Below are positions 1 through 12,500 of a DNA stretch of 64,000 nucleotides, one piece after another; position 1 is the stretch's first letter, and every line of letters starts with the position of its first letter. This stretch comes from Lanius collurio (Eukaryota > Chordata > Aves > Passeriformes > Laniidae). The notes under the pieces are model-generated. The model did not search any database, had not been told where the DNA came from, and saw only the letters and a program-made list of their open reading frames with translations. The position numbers and the translations under genes are program-made. The DNA lies in NCBI GenBank assembly GCA_020086605.1, contig JACBWW010000040.1:6148433-6212432 (forward strand). The letters run 5' to 3'.

Positions 1-3000
1 ACTCAGCACTCAAAAGTAAAGATAACCCAAATTATTGAGCTTCTCCTGAGGAGGATAACAGAAAGGTCAGAAGTTCAGAACACCACCAATATTTGATGTT
101 TCCAGACACCTCCCCTATTTACTCAGACCCTGCCTTAAGTGCCATTCCGTAATGGCTCTTACTCATGTCAGCCTGCAATCACAGTACAGTCACATCTGTG
201 ATTTCACAGCAGTCTCTCCCATTATATTGCCAGGCAATCTGAGCTGACAGAGGAACACACCCTGAGAAAAAGCAGCCGTTGCACTATCAAAGTCTAGCTT
301 CCCTCCAAATAACCATGGAAAGATACTAAACTGGATGCAGAATTAATCATTACCCAAAGCAAACCGTAGTTAGTTGACTGCAGATGGGATGGTCAGGTTT
401 TCAATTCTCTTTTTTCCTGGAACCAAATCATAATCAGATCATATTTTCAAAAACTGGAAACACTTCCTGGACAAAATGAGCATTAAGAATTGGACTTCAG
501 AGGTTTTTTGAAAGGAGAAGGCAGAACCCAATATTTGGTATTAGCACAGAGAAGCTGAAAGCAAGGGGAAACTGTTATTTGAGAAAAATGTAGGTACAGG
601 AATGGATTTGAGAGACACTGCACTGTGTTGTTTGTGCAGTTCCTTTTATCAGGACTGCATTGGTTAAGACTGAGAAGTGGGTGCTGCATACTGGCTGATT
701 TTCTGCAGAAGTTGCCAAGCCATTAAGTGAAATTTAGGTATCTTTATTAAACCATAGGGGTTTCATTCCAAGAAAAATCTGGGCAGCCAGTGTTTATTCT
801 TTTCAGATAAACTCTTAAATCTTTTTGTAACCACATGTTGTTTTGTTTAATCTTTGAAGGCATAAGGTCACCCTTTGCTTGTGATTAGAGTACTGTGGTC
901 ACACAGATCATGTTTGTACCTTGCCACTGCACTTTTTCCACTGACCCTTTGGTAGCAATTCTCCAGCTACTCTACCTGAAAACTCAGTCCCAACAGAACT
1001 AAAACAGGCAAGAGAACTTAAAACCACTCATTCAAAACCAAACCAATTCTCAGAAGCACATACTGCAATATTGCAGGCAGAGATGTTTGAAGTCTGCAAG
1101 GGATACCAAATATGCCTTCTGTACAAGGCCATTTGGGAAGACACTACTCATTTTCGCTAATATAATTAATACATAAAAATCATATTTGTGATCTCCTCCT
1201 CAATACAATTTAGCTGAAATCAGTGCAGAACTGTGCATGCTACTGATTCCCACCAAAGAACAAACTGACCCTGCCCAGTGTCACTTTGTCACGTATGTGA
1301 AAGTGCGCTTGCACTTTCTAGTTCCATCTTATATTTTTATGAACAAACCAAACTTGACTGAACACGGAATTATCAGAACTTCCAGTTATCCCATGAAAAG
1401 GCCACTTGGTAATGCCAGCTCTTTCACAAGCCCTTTGAAAAGGCAAGAGCATGGCCCCCAGACCACGGCCCAGCGGCTGCCTGCGTGTCTGCCAGGCTGT
1501 GCTGTTCCCTGCACACTGAAGGGCCATTCTCTGTAAGCTCCTTTCTCGGGAACAGTGGGGCATTGAGCAGGGCTACGAGCCTGGTTAATATTAGTTTGGC
1601 TACAGCAGTGCTCTCCCAACAAAGGAGGCTCTCAGCCCGGGATACCCTCGCTCCAGCAGCAAGTGCACAAGGGCTTTTGTGTGAGCATGGGCTCTCCCGG
1701 CCACCGCGACCTCGGGCTCCGCATCACAAGTCACAAGCATGAGTGCTCCCCATCCCTCTGGGCCTTTCTCCCGCGGCAGAAATGTGAGGACTCAGCTCGA
1801 TGCATTTTCAGGAGCAGTGAGCAATTTTGGGCTCACGTGCTCTCCTTAATTGCAGGAGGCTCTCCGTGCGGACGGGAGGGCCACAGTGACTCTGGGTGCC
1901 AACAGGGACACAAAGTGTTCGAGGCGCGGCTGGGACCGAGGCCCTGCTCCCCACAGCACCCCCGTGCTCATCAGGTTCCCCTCTGCTTCTGCAGGCCAGG
2001 CCACCACCTCATTCCTGTTGCACTGAATTTCAGGGCTGGTGGAATGCAGAGTAATCCGTGAGTTTCTTACTCTCTCCGCAAATGACCCTTTACTTTGAAG
2101 GGACTCATTTTGAGTTGGGAGGGGAGTTGTTTACTAATACTTATTAAACAACTTTAATCTTTGATGAAGTGTCACTTCACTTGGACAATCACACTGGGAT
2201 AAAGGCCATTACCTGCCAGGCCCAGATATAAACTTCCAAATAGAATTTCAGGTTTGATTTCTTGTGGGAAGAGCAAAGAAGATTCTCAGCCACCTTATTT
2301 ATGATATTCTATCTCCTTCACCACAGCTTTGAAAGTCAACAGAGACTAGTTCCCAATATTTGGTGAAAGAATTTTCCCCAAACCATTTATTCAATGAAGA
2401 TAATTCATTTCCACGAGGAAAAAATGTCATTGTCATACCCTACTACTTAATAGCTGATACTTAATACTTCTCAATTCAACTTAAATAGGAACAAAAAGAC
2501 CTTCAGAGTTGTTAATCAAATACTCATGAAATTCAGACTCTGAGTAGAAGGGGTGCCGTTACCAAAGCCTTCATCCTGTGCTGGGATCTCACAGGAGAGG
2601 AGTTTAATACAGGGATGAGGGAATGGAGATTTTGTCAATCATGTTGTAATTTGATTTTCTTCACCGTTTCTACTAAGCTTAGGTAGCAGCTCACCCACTT
2701 TAATAGTCAAAGCATGCACCCAACAGAAAACAGAGAGATGAAAGAAACTAAGGAAAAAGAGGAAATCACAAGCCCAAATTGGGAAAGAGCTCAGGAATGG
2801 AAGACACCCATTGTTATGTTGTTTTATCACCACTTTCATCTCTGTCCGTAGGCTTGTTTTATAGCCCTACTTTCCACACAAGTTAATGGCAAAACCCACA
2901 ATCCATTTGAATAGGGCTCTTGGATAGGAAAAATATTTGGAATAGGAGCCTGTACTCCCAGGTGATTACAACATGCCCATGAAACACTGGGATGGTCTGT

Positions 3001-6000
3001 GACACAGAGCTTCTTGGAGACATGGAATGCAGAAACACCCAAGGGCTGATTCATGTGCTGCATTCCCAGATCCATGAGCTGTGGAGATTTACACCAGCTG
3101 AGCACCACACAAATCATTTTAGTGTTTTAACTCTGGCTACATATCTCCCGCAGGGTATTCAAAATACCCCACTGTCCCATGTGAAAATATCTGCTGACAA
3201 GCTTTGTTTACTTCATTTCAGAGCCACAAAAAGTGCTCCAGAATTGCTCTTTTAAAAAAAAAAATAGGCTAGAGCACCTAGAGATTTCTGTTTGTTTTTA
3301 AATTAAGTTCCTTACACGCACAGTTAATAAACCAAACGTTACAAAATACTCCAAATGAAAACTGAAGAGAACAGACTACAAAAGACCTGAGCCAACAGCT
3401 TGGAGTTGTAAATGTTCAGTTATTTCAGCGAGGAGACAAATCCAATTTAAATGTTTGCTTTTCAACCTGTATCAACACTGATCACATGAGCAGAAATACC
3501 TTACCCTGAGATCCTTTAACTTGCCTTTTCTATCTCTACAAGTATCAAAACCCATGACCAGAAAAAGTAAATTTTTGCCCAAAAATGGAGTCAGGATTTG
3601 GATATGTTTGCAGGAGTCTTTGCACTGGAAAGAATAAGGGACCAGCTATCAGAGAAATGCACATCCAAGTCAGTGTGAGACCCCTTTGCAAATCTGACAG
3701 GACTTCCAACCATGCAGCTTGTGCTCAGGTGTTCACCCAAACCAGGAGACTGAAGTATGCTGTGATACATGCAGGCTTTGGAATTTTGCAGACACCAGAA
3801 AATCAAGCAAAATTTGCCACAGGGACAGGAATTTGCACCTTTAGTGGATCTGAGAACATGGAGGGGGAAAAGCCAAAAATCGGTGTAACCCAGACACATT
3901 TCATCCAGAATGAAATTCAGCCTCCCTGCATTTCAGCTTTAACAGAAATTACCATGACAAGAAATGCCAGTGACCCATTTGGTAGGCAAAGTAGGGTGTC
4001 CCAGGTCAGTAATCAGCGCCTGGAGCTATGCAGGTCACTGCTCCCAGGAGACTCAAAGCCTTCAAAAGGTAAATCTCCCAGCCAGGAAGGCGGCTGCTGG
4101 AACTGGCTGCTCAAAGGGCACCCACGGGAGGAACTCCAAGGATCCTTGTGTCACAGAGGGCATCTCTGCCCTAGCGCAGGACAGCACTGCAACTCCTGCA
4201 AACTGCTCTGCTGGCAGCAGGAAGCTCCCTGTTTAACTCGGAGCATGGACAGGGATTTGGGGGGAAGGTTTTTTTGCAGGAAAAGCTGTGGGAAAGCCCT
4301 GCTTGTGAACAGAAAACCAGGAAAATTCTCCTGCTGTCCTGCAGTCTGGATGGGAACCAATCAATACATGTATTCATATATTACCAAGCTGATTACCAGT
4401 GACCACTTAAAAATAGAAGTGGTGTGTGTCTCTTTTTACACCAAACCTCCTTGGCTCATTGCAGATCAAAGGATTCCAAGCCAAGGAGCTTCCCTGCTGA
4501 AAGGCTCTGCTAGCAGAGAGAGGGGCTTTGCCCAAACACCTGAAATACAGTTGCATTGCCTTTCCTGGTGCAGGTAGTGCTGTGCAACCACAGTCAGCCT
4601 CGTACCCCAATGTACCAGAGTTTAGAACTGATCTTAAACACCTGTGATGGGAAAGGCAGCTCACCTTTCCTACAGCTTATTCCAATGTCCAGTTTTTCAA
4701 ACATACTATTTCCAACACAGCTCAAAATAAAGGCCCTTCCTCCCAGGCAGCTCGGGCATCAAAACACACCAGGCTCCCACTAAAACGCCAATGCCCAGCC
4801 TGAAAGGCAGCATTACAAAAATGCCCAAACCTGAAATTCCCACACAGCAGGACACACGGCAGAGCTCCTTTAAAAGCTGGCTTTCCTCTGTGATTTATCA
4901 GGAGTGCCGATCTAGCTCACCCCCATCCCCCAGGATTCCACATTTGTAATTACCACTGAAAATCTCACACCTCGGGCACAGCCCGGGAGCTGAGACCCAA
5001 CATTCAATGACAAGGCAGGAGCTGATAGAGTCACTAAGCTACCGAATGCCGAAGATGTTAATAAATACCACTGTCCTGCTAACCAGGTGGGGAAGAGCCC
5101 CTGGAGCAGTGATAGCTGCTTCCCCGTGCACCCTTCTCGCTGGAAGGTGATACAGCTGCAGGGATCTCCTTCCAAATTCTTGACTTGCATTAACCTCTTC
5201 TTGCCAGCTCCTACACCCGTACCCAGACAATCCACAGACTCCTGCCACATTAACATAGCACGGGTGACAGCCTTCATTTTATAACAACAGCAACATATCT
5301 TTGATTTGCAATTAATTCCTCATTGTAGCACACCAAACTGTCTCCACTGACAGAACCTGCACAAGCTCCATGGCAACGTGTTACCCACAAACAAGTTTTG
5401 GGGTTCTGTCTTTACTTGCAGCGAGCAACTGCAGCCATGCAACCTGATCCCTTTCTACTGCACAAGTGGCCATGAGAACCAAAACTCCACACCTAGGTTT
5501 AAGATGATAGTAACCACTGATAACATCGCTCACTTATCATTCCAGGACCGGGTGAACAAACCATAATAAAAACTGACTGAAACTTAATAAAGGAAACACA
5601 ACTTGCTAAAGCATTTTTCTCCCCACACCTGTGCTGACATTCTCATGAGCACAGGGACTGGGTGTGCTGAACTCCTGGATTTTTACACACAGGACTTCAG
5701 AGCTTCTTTTCACACAAACACAGCCTTGATTCACTCCTAGCAATGGCTTCTGCCACATCCTGCCTCTCTTTGGCCCATCAAGGCAAATGGGAGCTGGGAT
5801 CCCCTGCCAGGTGACCCTTCCAGGTGCAGAAGGAGCCGGTCTGGTTCCTTCAGTGCAATCCCACAACCTGCACTGGCTTCATGCCCCAGTGGGATTGGGC
5901 TGGAAAATCTGCTTTAATCACCCCACAACCATCATCAAGTTGAATGAGTTTCCTTACGATCATCACTTCAAGGCATTTAAAAGAGGTGGAATGTAGGAGT

Positions 6001-8477
6001 GCCTAGGGAATCACGTATGATGTGAACTTGCTTTGTCCATAGTGTTTTGGGCCAGAATTAGGCTGGCTCCTCTCCTCATGTGAAGCTGGCAGTGCCAAAC
6101 CTCATGTACTGTCTATCTTAGGAAAGAGAAGATCAGAGAGAGTTGTCTCCTACTCATTGCTGATTCAGACTTCTCTTTGTACAGGGCCTGAGCACTTGCT
6201 CTGTGTTATTTTAGACAAAACAGTATCCTCCCAAGTGCTTTCTTTGAGGAAAACTCAACATTCACTAGAGCTAAACAGTACCTTGCTAGTATAATCTAGT
6301 GCAAAGCTGGGGATTCACATGGTAACTGTAGGAATTGTGAAGAAAAGAGGGATAAACTCTGTGAAGGATGAGAGCAGAAGTTAGAGTAATCTCTGTGGTG
6401 CCAAGACCGGTTCTGCTCTAGAGAGCCCTCCTACCAGATGTAGGAGTGAAACAGTTATCAATGACTATTTGATTATTTGAAATGCATCTGCTCTTACTTG
6501 TTTTTATACCTCCATAGTGAAAGAGGTAAAACCGGTGATAAATCCATAATTTTAAAAAATTACATATATTTAGTTCATCTTTGCTGGGCTTGAGCCTTGT
6601 CCGGTGCCACAGAACACTCCCTGTTCCCACCAGAGCCTTCCAGCAAGACTCCCCTCAAGATCTTACAACCCCAAAACAATGGCTTTGTAGACATTCAAGC
6701 AAAGAGCCACTAATCCAAGGAAAGACGTCTTCTGTGTCAGCAGAGTTAAGCCATTCCCTTTTCCAGCACACACGATGTTTGTATGGTTATTTAGCATTTC
6801 ATGGAGTATCTGGTGCATAATTTACAACATTGCCTGCACCTAAGCTCCACCCTGAACAAGATCACTAGGAGCACTCATTTCAAGCCTGTGATGTGAGTAA
6901 ACAGCCATAGGATGGTATGCTGCAAAACTGCACAGAATTTACTGCATTTTATCTCTTTTGGTGGAGGAAATTGCAGTACTTTAGGGAGAGCATTGCATCT
7001 TTTTCTAACCTTTTTTTTTAAAGTCAACTCAGTGCATTCCACTAAAGGAAAAACTCACTTTCTGTGCTTTCAACAATGCGGTCTGCTTTCCTCTTTCAGT
7101 GTGATGTAAACACACAGATAATGGATTCCTGAAGCAGTGACCCTGAAAATGATAAAATCTGCCTTCTTTATACTGCTAACTAAACCAGCAAAGAAAGAGG
7201 CATGAGCCAGGTTTTTCTTCATACCACAAACTTCGTTCTTTCCAACACAAGTACCATAGCCTAAGATCTGACAGATGTCCAAGATAAAGCCTGTAACGTA
7301 TTCCCTCATGTGCAAGTTTGGAGCCTGGATTTTCCATGCCTTGCCCCAGGAACTTCCATGTTCCCAGTGTTTAGGATGCTGTCATTTTGTCTCACTACAT
7401 GCAGTATACAGCCATTGCTGTGCGCCAGTTTACAAGATAAACAAAGTGCTATGAATGAAAGATTTTTTTTTTCCTGTCCCTCCTTAAGCCAACAAATGGG
7501 AACATTCTTAGCACTAGCCAGGCTCTTCCCCCCTCTCTGACATGAACCACAGACCACACTTGCAGCACAGACCAAAGTAAATTAAGAAACGTGTACAGAA
7601 GGGCAGCACTTCGCTGTACTCAGGCTGCTCTGGGACTATCTCGGGAGTCACATGGCTCTAGAAGAGGAGGTTTGGTTTCAGTGAAAAATTCTTTTTTATT
7701 TTGCAACTGCAGTCCCAGAGTTCATTCATTGCTGGGACGTGTCATCCACAGAGAAACAGCAGAGCTTGTTTTGCCCTGCCTGAGGCAGGGAACTGCTGGG
7801 CACCACCCTCCCCCCTGCACTGGGGGTTTGCGGCCCGGGCCAGGGCCTACCCTCCCTGCTGAGAGCATACAGCACCCCCAAAAGAAACCTCTGCCTCTCA
7901 CACAGACAGGGAGTTTAATGGGAAAATATTAAAGGACATTCTACCTGTCTAAAAGCAAAGAAAACTGGGAACCTTGAAGTATACGAGTGCTTTCTCAGAG
8001 ATCTATGGCGTGAGCAAACAAATTCGTTAGGGAATTATGCAACTGTTCCTCATTTGAAGAGGTGAAACCACCCGCCTTTGCAGGAGGTGTGCAGGGGTTG
8101 GAAAGAGCCCTTGCACTGAAAACTGCACCCAAACACAGCTAGGATTTGTGATTGATGGCTAGTTTTACTTGTATTTTATTTAAGGATAAAATAAATGGAA
8201 GACTGCTTTCCTCACTCTCCCCCTTATTGTTCTAAGCTACACGGTCTGGTTTAGTCGTCATCTGCAAGGCTGAAGGGGCTCAGAGGCTGGACACGCACCT
8301 TAGCCCTGTGTAAGGCTCGGGACACCTTCGGAGTGTGAAGAGCCACAGAGTATCCCTCTTCCCACAGCACCACTTTTGTCCTCGCTAACACCTTGGTGCA
8401 ATGAGAACACGCCTGGACTAACATGTTTACAAGGATCAGAGCATGGCAACACCTCCAAAAAACCCGCACAGACTTAC
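1..8477 (-). other. SPTBN1: SPTBN1 intron downstream of the short-isoform first exon
   Basis: No further spectrin exon is visible. I looked on the minus strand for the common exon (Asp-Glu-Arg-Glu-Ala-Val-Gln-Lys-Lys and so on) and did not find it, so it lies beyond the left edge. The stretch is CpG-poor, mixed-composition intron without recognisable mobile elements. Its only oddity is the long plus-strand open frame at 3558-4577. Confidence 0.85.
3585..4577 (+). other. Unusually long open frame (330 codons) of unknown meaning
   Basis: A plus-strand frame is open from 3558 to the TAG at 4575-4577, with ATG at 3585. The translation is rich in Cys, Ser and Gly, shows no domain, signal peptide or membrane segment I recognise, and has no recognisable promoter or poly(A) signal nearby. 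It lies antisense inside an SPTBN1 intron. Its length is well beyond what random intron should give, but the residue content looks like translated non-coding DNA. I do not call it a gene. Confidence 0.1.
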
Positions 8478-8586
8478 CTTGTAACTGTTTGAATCGTCCC
8501 TCTAACTGGTTATAGTTATACGGCACCTGAGCTGCATATCCTGGGGACAAGGGCCCGGGCATACTGGTTGATTTTTGTAATTCCAT
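8478..8586 (-). CDS. SPTBN1: SPTBN1 alternative first coding exon: N-terminus of short isoform
   Basis: This exon encodes the alternative N-terminus of the short beta-II spectrin isoform. On the minus strand ATG at 8586-8584 opens 36 codons plus one base, beginning MELQKSTSMPGPLSPGY and ending VPYNYNQLEGRFKQLQ. The known mammalian short-isoform leader is also 36 residues and ends with the same PYNYNQLEGRFKQLQ; differences are confined to the first 20 or so residues. The exon ends G|GTAAGTC (intron from 8477), a strong donor in the same phase as exon 2, so both leaders join the common exon by completing an Asp codon. An in-frame TAG lies immediately before the ATG, fixing the start. The -3 base is T, a weak Kozak context partly offset by G at +4. 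A CpG island begins about 350 bases upstream and is presumably its promoter. Known short isoforms also differ at the C-terminus, which cannot be seen here. Confidence 0.94.
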
Positions 8587-9010
8587 CTACAAGTAACGCA
8601 GGAATACGATGAACTGCAGCATAAAGGAACCACAAGTTTCTTTACCACACATCCAGGTAAATCCCAGCTTCCTCAGTAGTTTGGCGTCAGTCCCTAGCGA
8701 AAACGCTCCCCCCTGAGCTCTAAGTAAATAACAGCTTCGGTTCAAAATCCAGCAGTGTGGCTTGGCGGTAAGCTCTCTGTAATGGATTCAAACTTAAAGC
8801 ACCAGGAGGGTAGTTTCTGGTTTGGTTCTCCCCCCCTCCCCGCCCCAGTTCCACAACAGTCAACTCTCAAGTGCTTGAATCTGGTTCAAATGCTGGTCTG
8901 GCTCTGGCGAAACCAAGTAAAATAAAAGCAAGCGTGCGATTCAGCCCGAAGTAAAGGCAGCATGGAGCCACGCGCTGCCGCCCTGGCCGGCGCTCCCAGG
9001 AGCCGCGCAC
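8587..9010 (-). other. SPTBN1: Probable 5' untranslated region of the short-isoform first exon
   Basis: The stretch joins the short-isoform ATG to the CpG island without an obvious splice acceptor between them, so it is most simply one contiguous 5' leader. A TATA-like ATTATATTAC lies on the minus strand at about 9044-9035, which would place initiation near 9010. It contains at least one upstream ATG on the minus strand, near 8962. The right boundary is an inference from the TATA-like element; cap-site data would fix it. Confidence 0.45.
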
Positions 9011-9520
9011 ACCTCAGACCTTTCTGCTGGTTTGTAATATAATCAGCAGCCGCTCGGGCGCGGGCTGATGTCACTCGATTACCATACGGCACGGTGGAGG
9101 AAAGGAAGGCTGTACCAAGGGCGAAGGGGCGGCGGAGCAGGGGAAGAGCGGCCCGGCTCCTGCAACGCCCCAGTGAGTCCTTCCGCCGCGCCCCGAGAGC
9201 GGCTGCCCGCGGGGTCCCGGCCCCGCGCTGCCGGCACCGCCGCCGCGCACGGTGGTACCTTCCCGAGCCTAGCTGCTGGAATTACAACCTTTTGTTAGGA
9301 GCCTCATGTAACGGAAAAGTCTCAGATTACTATCACTTGAAAAGGAGGGCACTTTTCTTTATTTATCTGCGAGGCTGTCGGCTTGCAGAAGCACCGCACG
9401 CACACAGAAGCGCTCATTCAGTATTTAGCACCAGCCGAGGAGGGGACGCGGGGAGATGTACGCTCCAGCACACCGGGAACAAACGAAAGCTTTGTCGAAA
9501 GGTTCTTTAAACAGCCAATT
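8930..9520 (-). promoter_or_regulatory. SPTBN1: CpG island promoter of the short SPTBN1 isoform
   Basis: CpG dinucleotides and G+C rise sharply here against CpG-poor flanks; the core is about 8960-9260, with a thinner shoulder to about 9520. It lies just upstream, on the minus strand, of the short-isoform first coding exon. Visible elements include GC boxes, a CRE/ATF variant (TGACATCA on the minus strand, 9073-9066) and a TATA-like ATTATATTAC about 25 bases further downstream. The combination suggests a regulated promoter, not a purely dispersed one. A plus-strand donor-like CCA|GTGAGTCC near 9172 hints at divergent transcription but is unproven. Confidence 0.75.
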
Positions 9521-12500
9521 CCTGTCACTTCGGTTTATGTTACTTGACGATATTGAGGATTTTGACATGCCCTGTGCATGTGGCTCCTTGCCCAGTTATC
9601 AGTGTGCTGGGTATTACTGCAAGATTAATGGGCTGTGCACTGGAGGGGGAGGGCTCTAACGTAAATAAGGATGCCTCGACGAGCTCTGACTGGCACCTCA
9701 ATACCCTGCCGAAATACAAACGTGCACAGCAGCAGCAGCAGCTGGGCTCGGCCCTGGAAATCAGTTCCTGCAGATGGTATTAGATACAGGATGTCAGTTT
9801 TCCCTCAGGGACAAGAGCTCCCAGCCCTTCCTTATTTGTAAGTGAAATTAAAAGGTCAATTCCACATTCATAGTCTCAGTATATAACATTTGCCTGTTCA
9901 TTTTTAAAACTGCTGATAATGTTCACACAAATGTTTTCTCTTTTCTTCTTCTCTTGCATTTCCAAATTCCTTTCCACTGGAATCCATGTTCTCTCCTCCT
10001 CCCACTCCATCCCCTCATTAAACATTTCAAAATGTTGCCTTTGTTTTGATACCATCATTTCACGAGGTTTAAGTCATATAGTAATTTCTGAGAGGACAAT
10101 TTCTGTGGGAGCTCAGCCCACTCCCCCGACTCCCTGCAGCCCAAGGTCCTGCTTGGTGCAATGTGGAAATTCAACCAGCCTTTGCCAGCACACCGGGGAA
10201 CAAATGTGCACAAAGTCCAAGCATGAACACTGCCAATTTAGGGAGAAGTGAGGGAAGTGGACACTTCTCAGCTGAAGCTGGGGTTTTTAAAAACATCTGG
10301 ACTATTGAAAATGCCTGGCACACTGCTCCTGAGATCACAAATGCATTTAAAATATTTATGGCTTTTAACTATACTGTTTTACTTAAAACACCACCATAGC
10401 CCTAGTCCAGAGTTACTTATATTGATACAGAAGGGCTTTTACTGGGGTATTGCAGTGCACCCCTTTATTTCAGCTGTATTTACACAAGACTCCTGGTACT
10501 ACAGCACACCTCTGCCAGAGCCCAAAACATTTCTGAAAGCTGACCTTCAATCCTTTCAGCACTACCCACACTTGGCCACGAAGGACTCCTCAGCTGCCCC
10601 AGCCAGGTTTTACAGTATCAGGGAGGAAAGTGGCTGCGGACAGGGACAGCCCAATCAGTGCTGTGTAGGGGATCAGGCCCTGCAGGCTCATGCCCCAAAA
10701 ATGTGTCTGGAAGGCGGCAGGGGGACCTGAGGAAGCACCTGCAGTTGCAGCCCCAGCAGGCAGGATGCTGCTTGCCAGACAACAACAGGCTGATGTGACA
10801 GGCTCCTGCTAAACCCTCCCCTGATAATCTTTGTGCAGCCAGCTGTCCCTCCAGCACAAAGGCACTCGTGCACCAGCCCTGGCCATGGGATTTCCAGGGA
10901 AGAAGGGCAACACAGAATACCAAAGGCTCCCAAATTCCCAGGAGCAGAGCTGGGTAAGCTGAGCTGTTAACACACCAAGGTGAACTCCAGCGAGCTGGAG
11001 GAGCACGTTTTGCCCAGCACACAAGTACAGGCTTATTTCCGTCACAGATACTTCTCCTGCAGCTTCCTACCAACAGCAGCTCTTGCCTGCCATGCCCGAC
11101 CTATGTTATAATTAAACACAAACCCTTCTCCTCAAGAGCAGGCAGGCAGCCAGGCCCTACCTGCAGGCATATCAGCTCATTCTGTCCCACCTTGAGCAAA
11201 CAGGTGTTGCTATGTGAGCTCAGAAGGTAAAACTAAAGTCCAAGTGACTGACGGGGAAAATGGAGCATTTTTAACACCATGAAGGCCATAAGTCAGGAAC
11301 TTTTCCCCAGCTGAAAGCTTTCCCAAAACCTTTGGCAGGCAACGCACTAATGCACGTGGTCATTATCAAAAATATTAAAAAGTAAACTATTACAAAAGGA
11401 AAATAATAAAAACTAAAAATAATTATTTGGCATAGGCCCATAAAAAACACAGACTGGACTTACCCACCCCATCATGAAACATTAACATCACACACAAGAA
11501 TTTATATTTCAGCTTGTCCCCTGTGGGACAACTGAAGCTGGCAACCTTCAGGAAATACTGAACAAAATCTGGGGTTTGATATTCCTTTTTGTCCCTGTTC
11601 CTTCTCTGTCCCTCCCAACTCTGGCCTGCCCCGTAGCACTAAATGCTATCTTAAAGGGAAGGAATTGCAGCAGGAATGGAGCAGTGCAGGCTACACAGTG
11701 AGTAGGGCGGAAAGCTAAAGGAAAAGGGAAGAACCTGTGTTTGAACTGAGTTTATTTTGTTCAAGGTTTTACAAACAGAGACACCAGACCCTGACATGAT
11801 GTCAGCAGCACCTGTTGCAAAAATCTGACCTCATTTGAGCTGCCATCCAGGTTGGCATTTGGGCTGAACAATGTGCCCCCCAGCAGCAGATGTGAGAGAT
11901 GCTGCTGATGGTTCAGCTCCTGGGGCTGGCCCTGATGCCAGGCTCAACTGCCAGGGCCTTCCTGCCACTTTGCTGGGTGCTGCCGTACATCTTGAAGGCT
12001 CTGCTGAACAGGTTGGTGGGAATTCAGTGGAAGGAGCAAAGCAAAATGGGGATGTGTCTGTGTTTGTGAAATGCTACACCATATGTAGCAAGGCTGCTTC
12101 CAAATGGGCATGCTGCCAGCTCCCCGTTTTGTGTGAGTCACACCAAGCCTAATCCATTGGTCTGCTGTTGACTGCAAACGAGTGAACCTGAGCCCTGTTT
12201 CCTGCTGCTGTGCAGCGATGCACCGGATCGGTCACAAGGCTCTGCATGCACAAAGCCCTTTGTGACACCCCAATTCTACTCATTTTCCCTGTTTATCTTT
12301 AATTGACTAAGCCCTTGACAACACTAATTAGATAAAATGTTATAGAGAGGATTGAACGCTTTAAAGCCATAGATAGCTTTGGAGCACTGGGCCAAGTGCA
12401 ACTTATCAACACAGCTGGAAATTGTCTGTGGTGTCATTCATTACTGATTCCAGCACCGGAGGAAAAGAAATGCCAGATCATAAATTAAGTTTAACATATT

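Noticed and set aside
8739..8752. GGTTCAAAATCC, resembling a tRNA B box
   Set aside because: No A box or cloverleaf could be formed around it.
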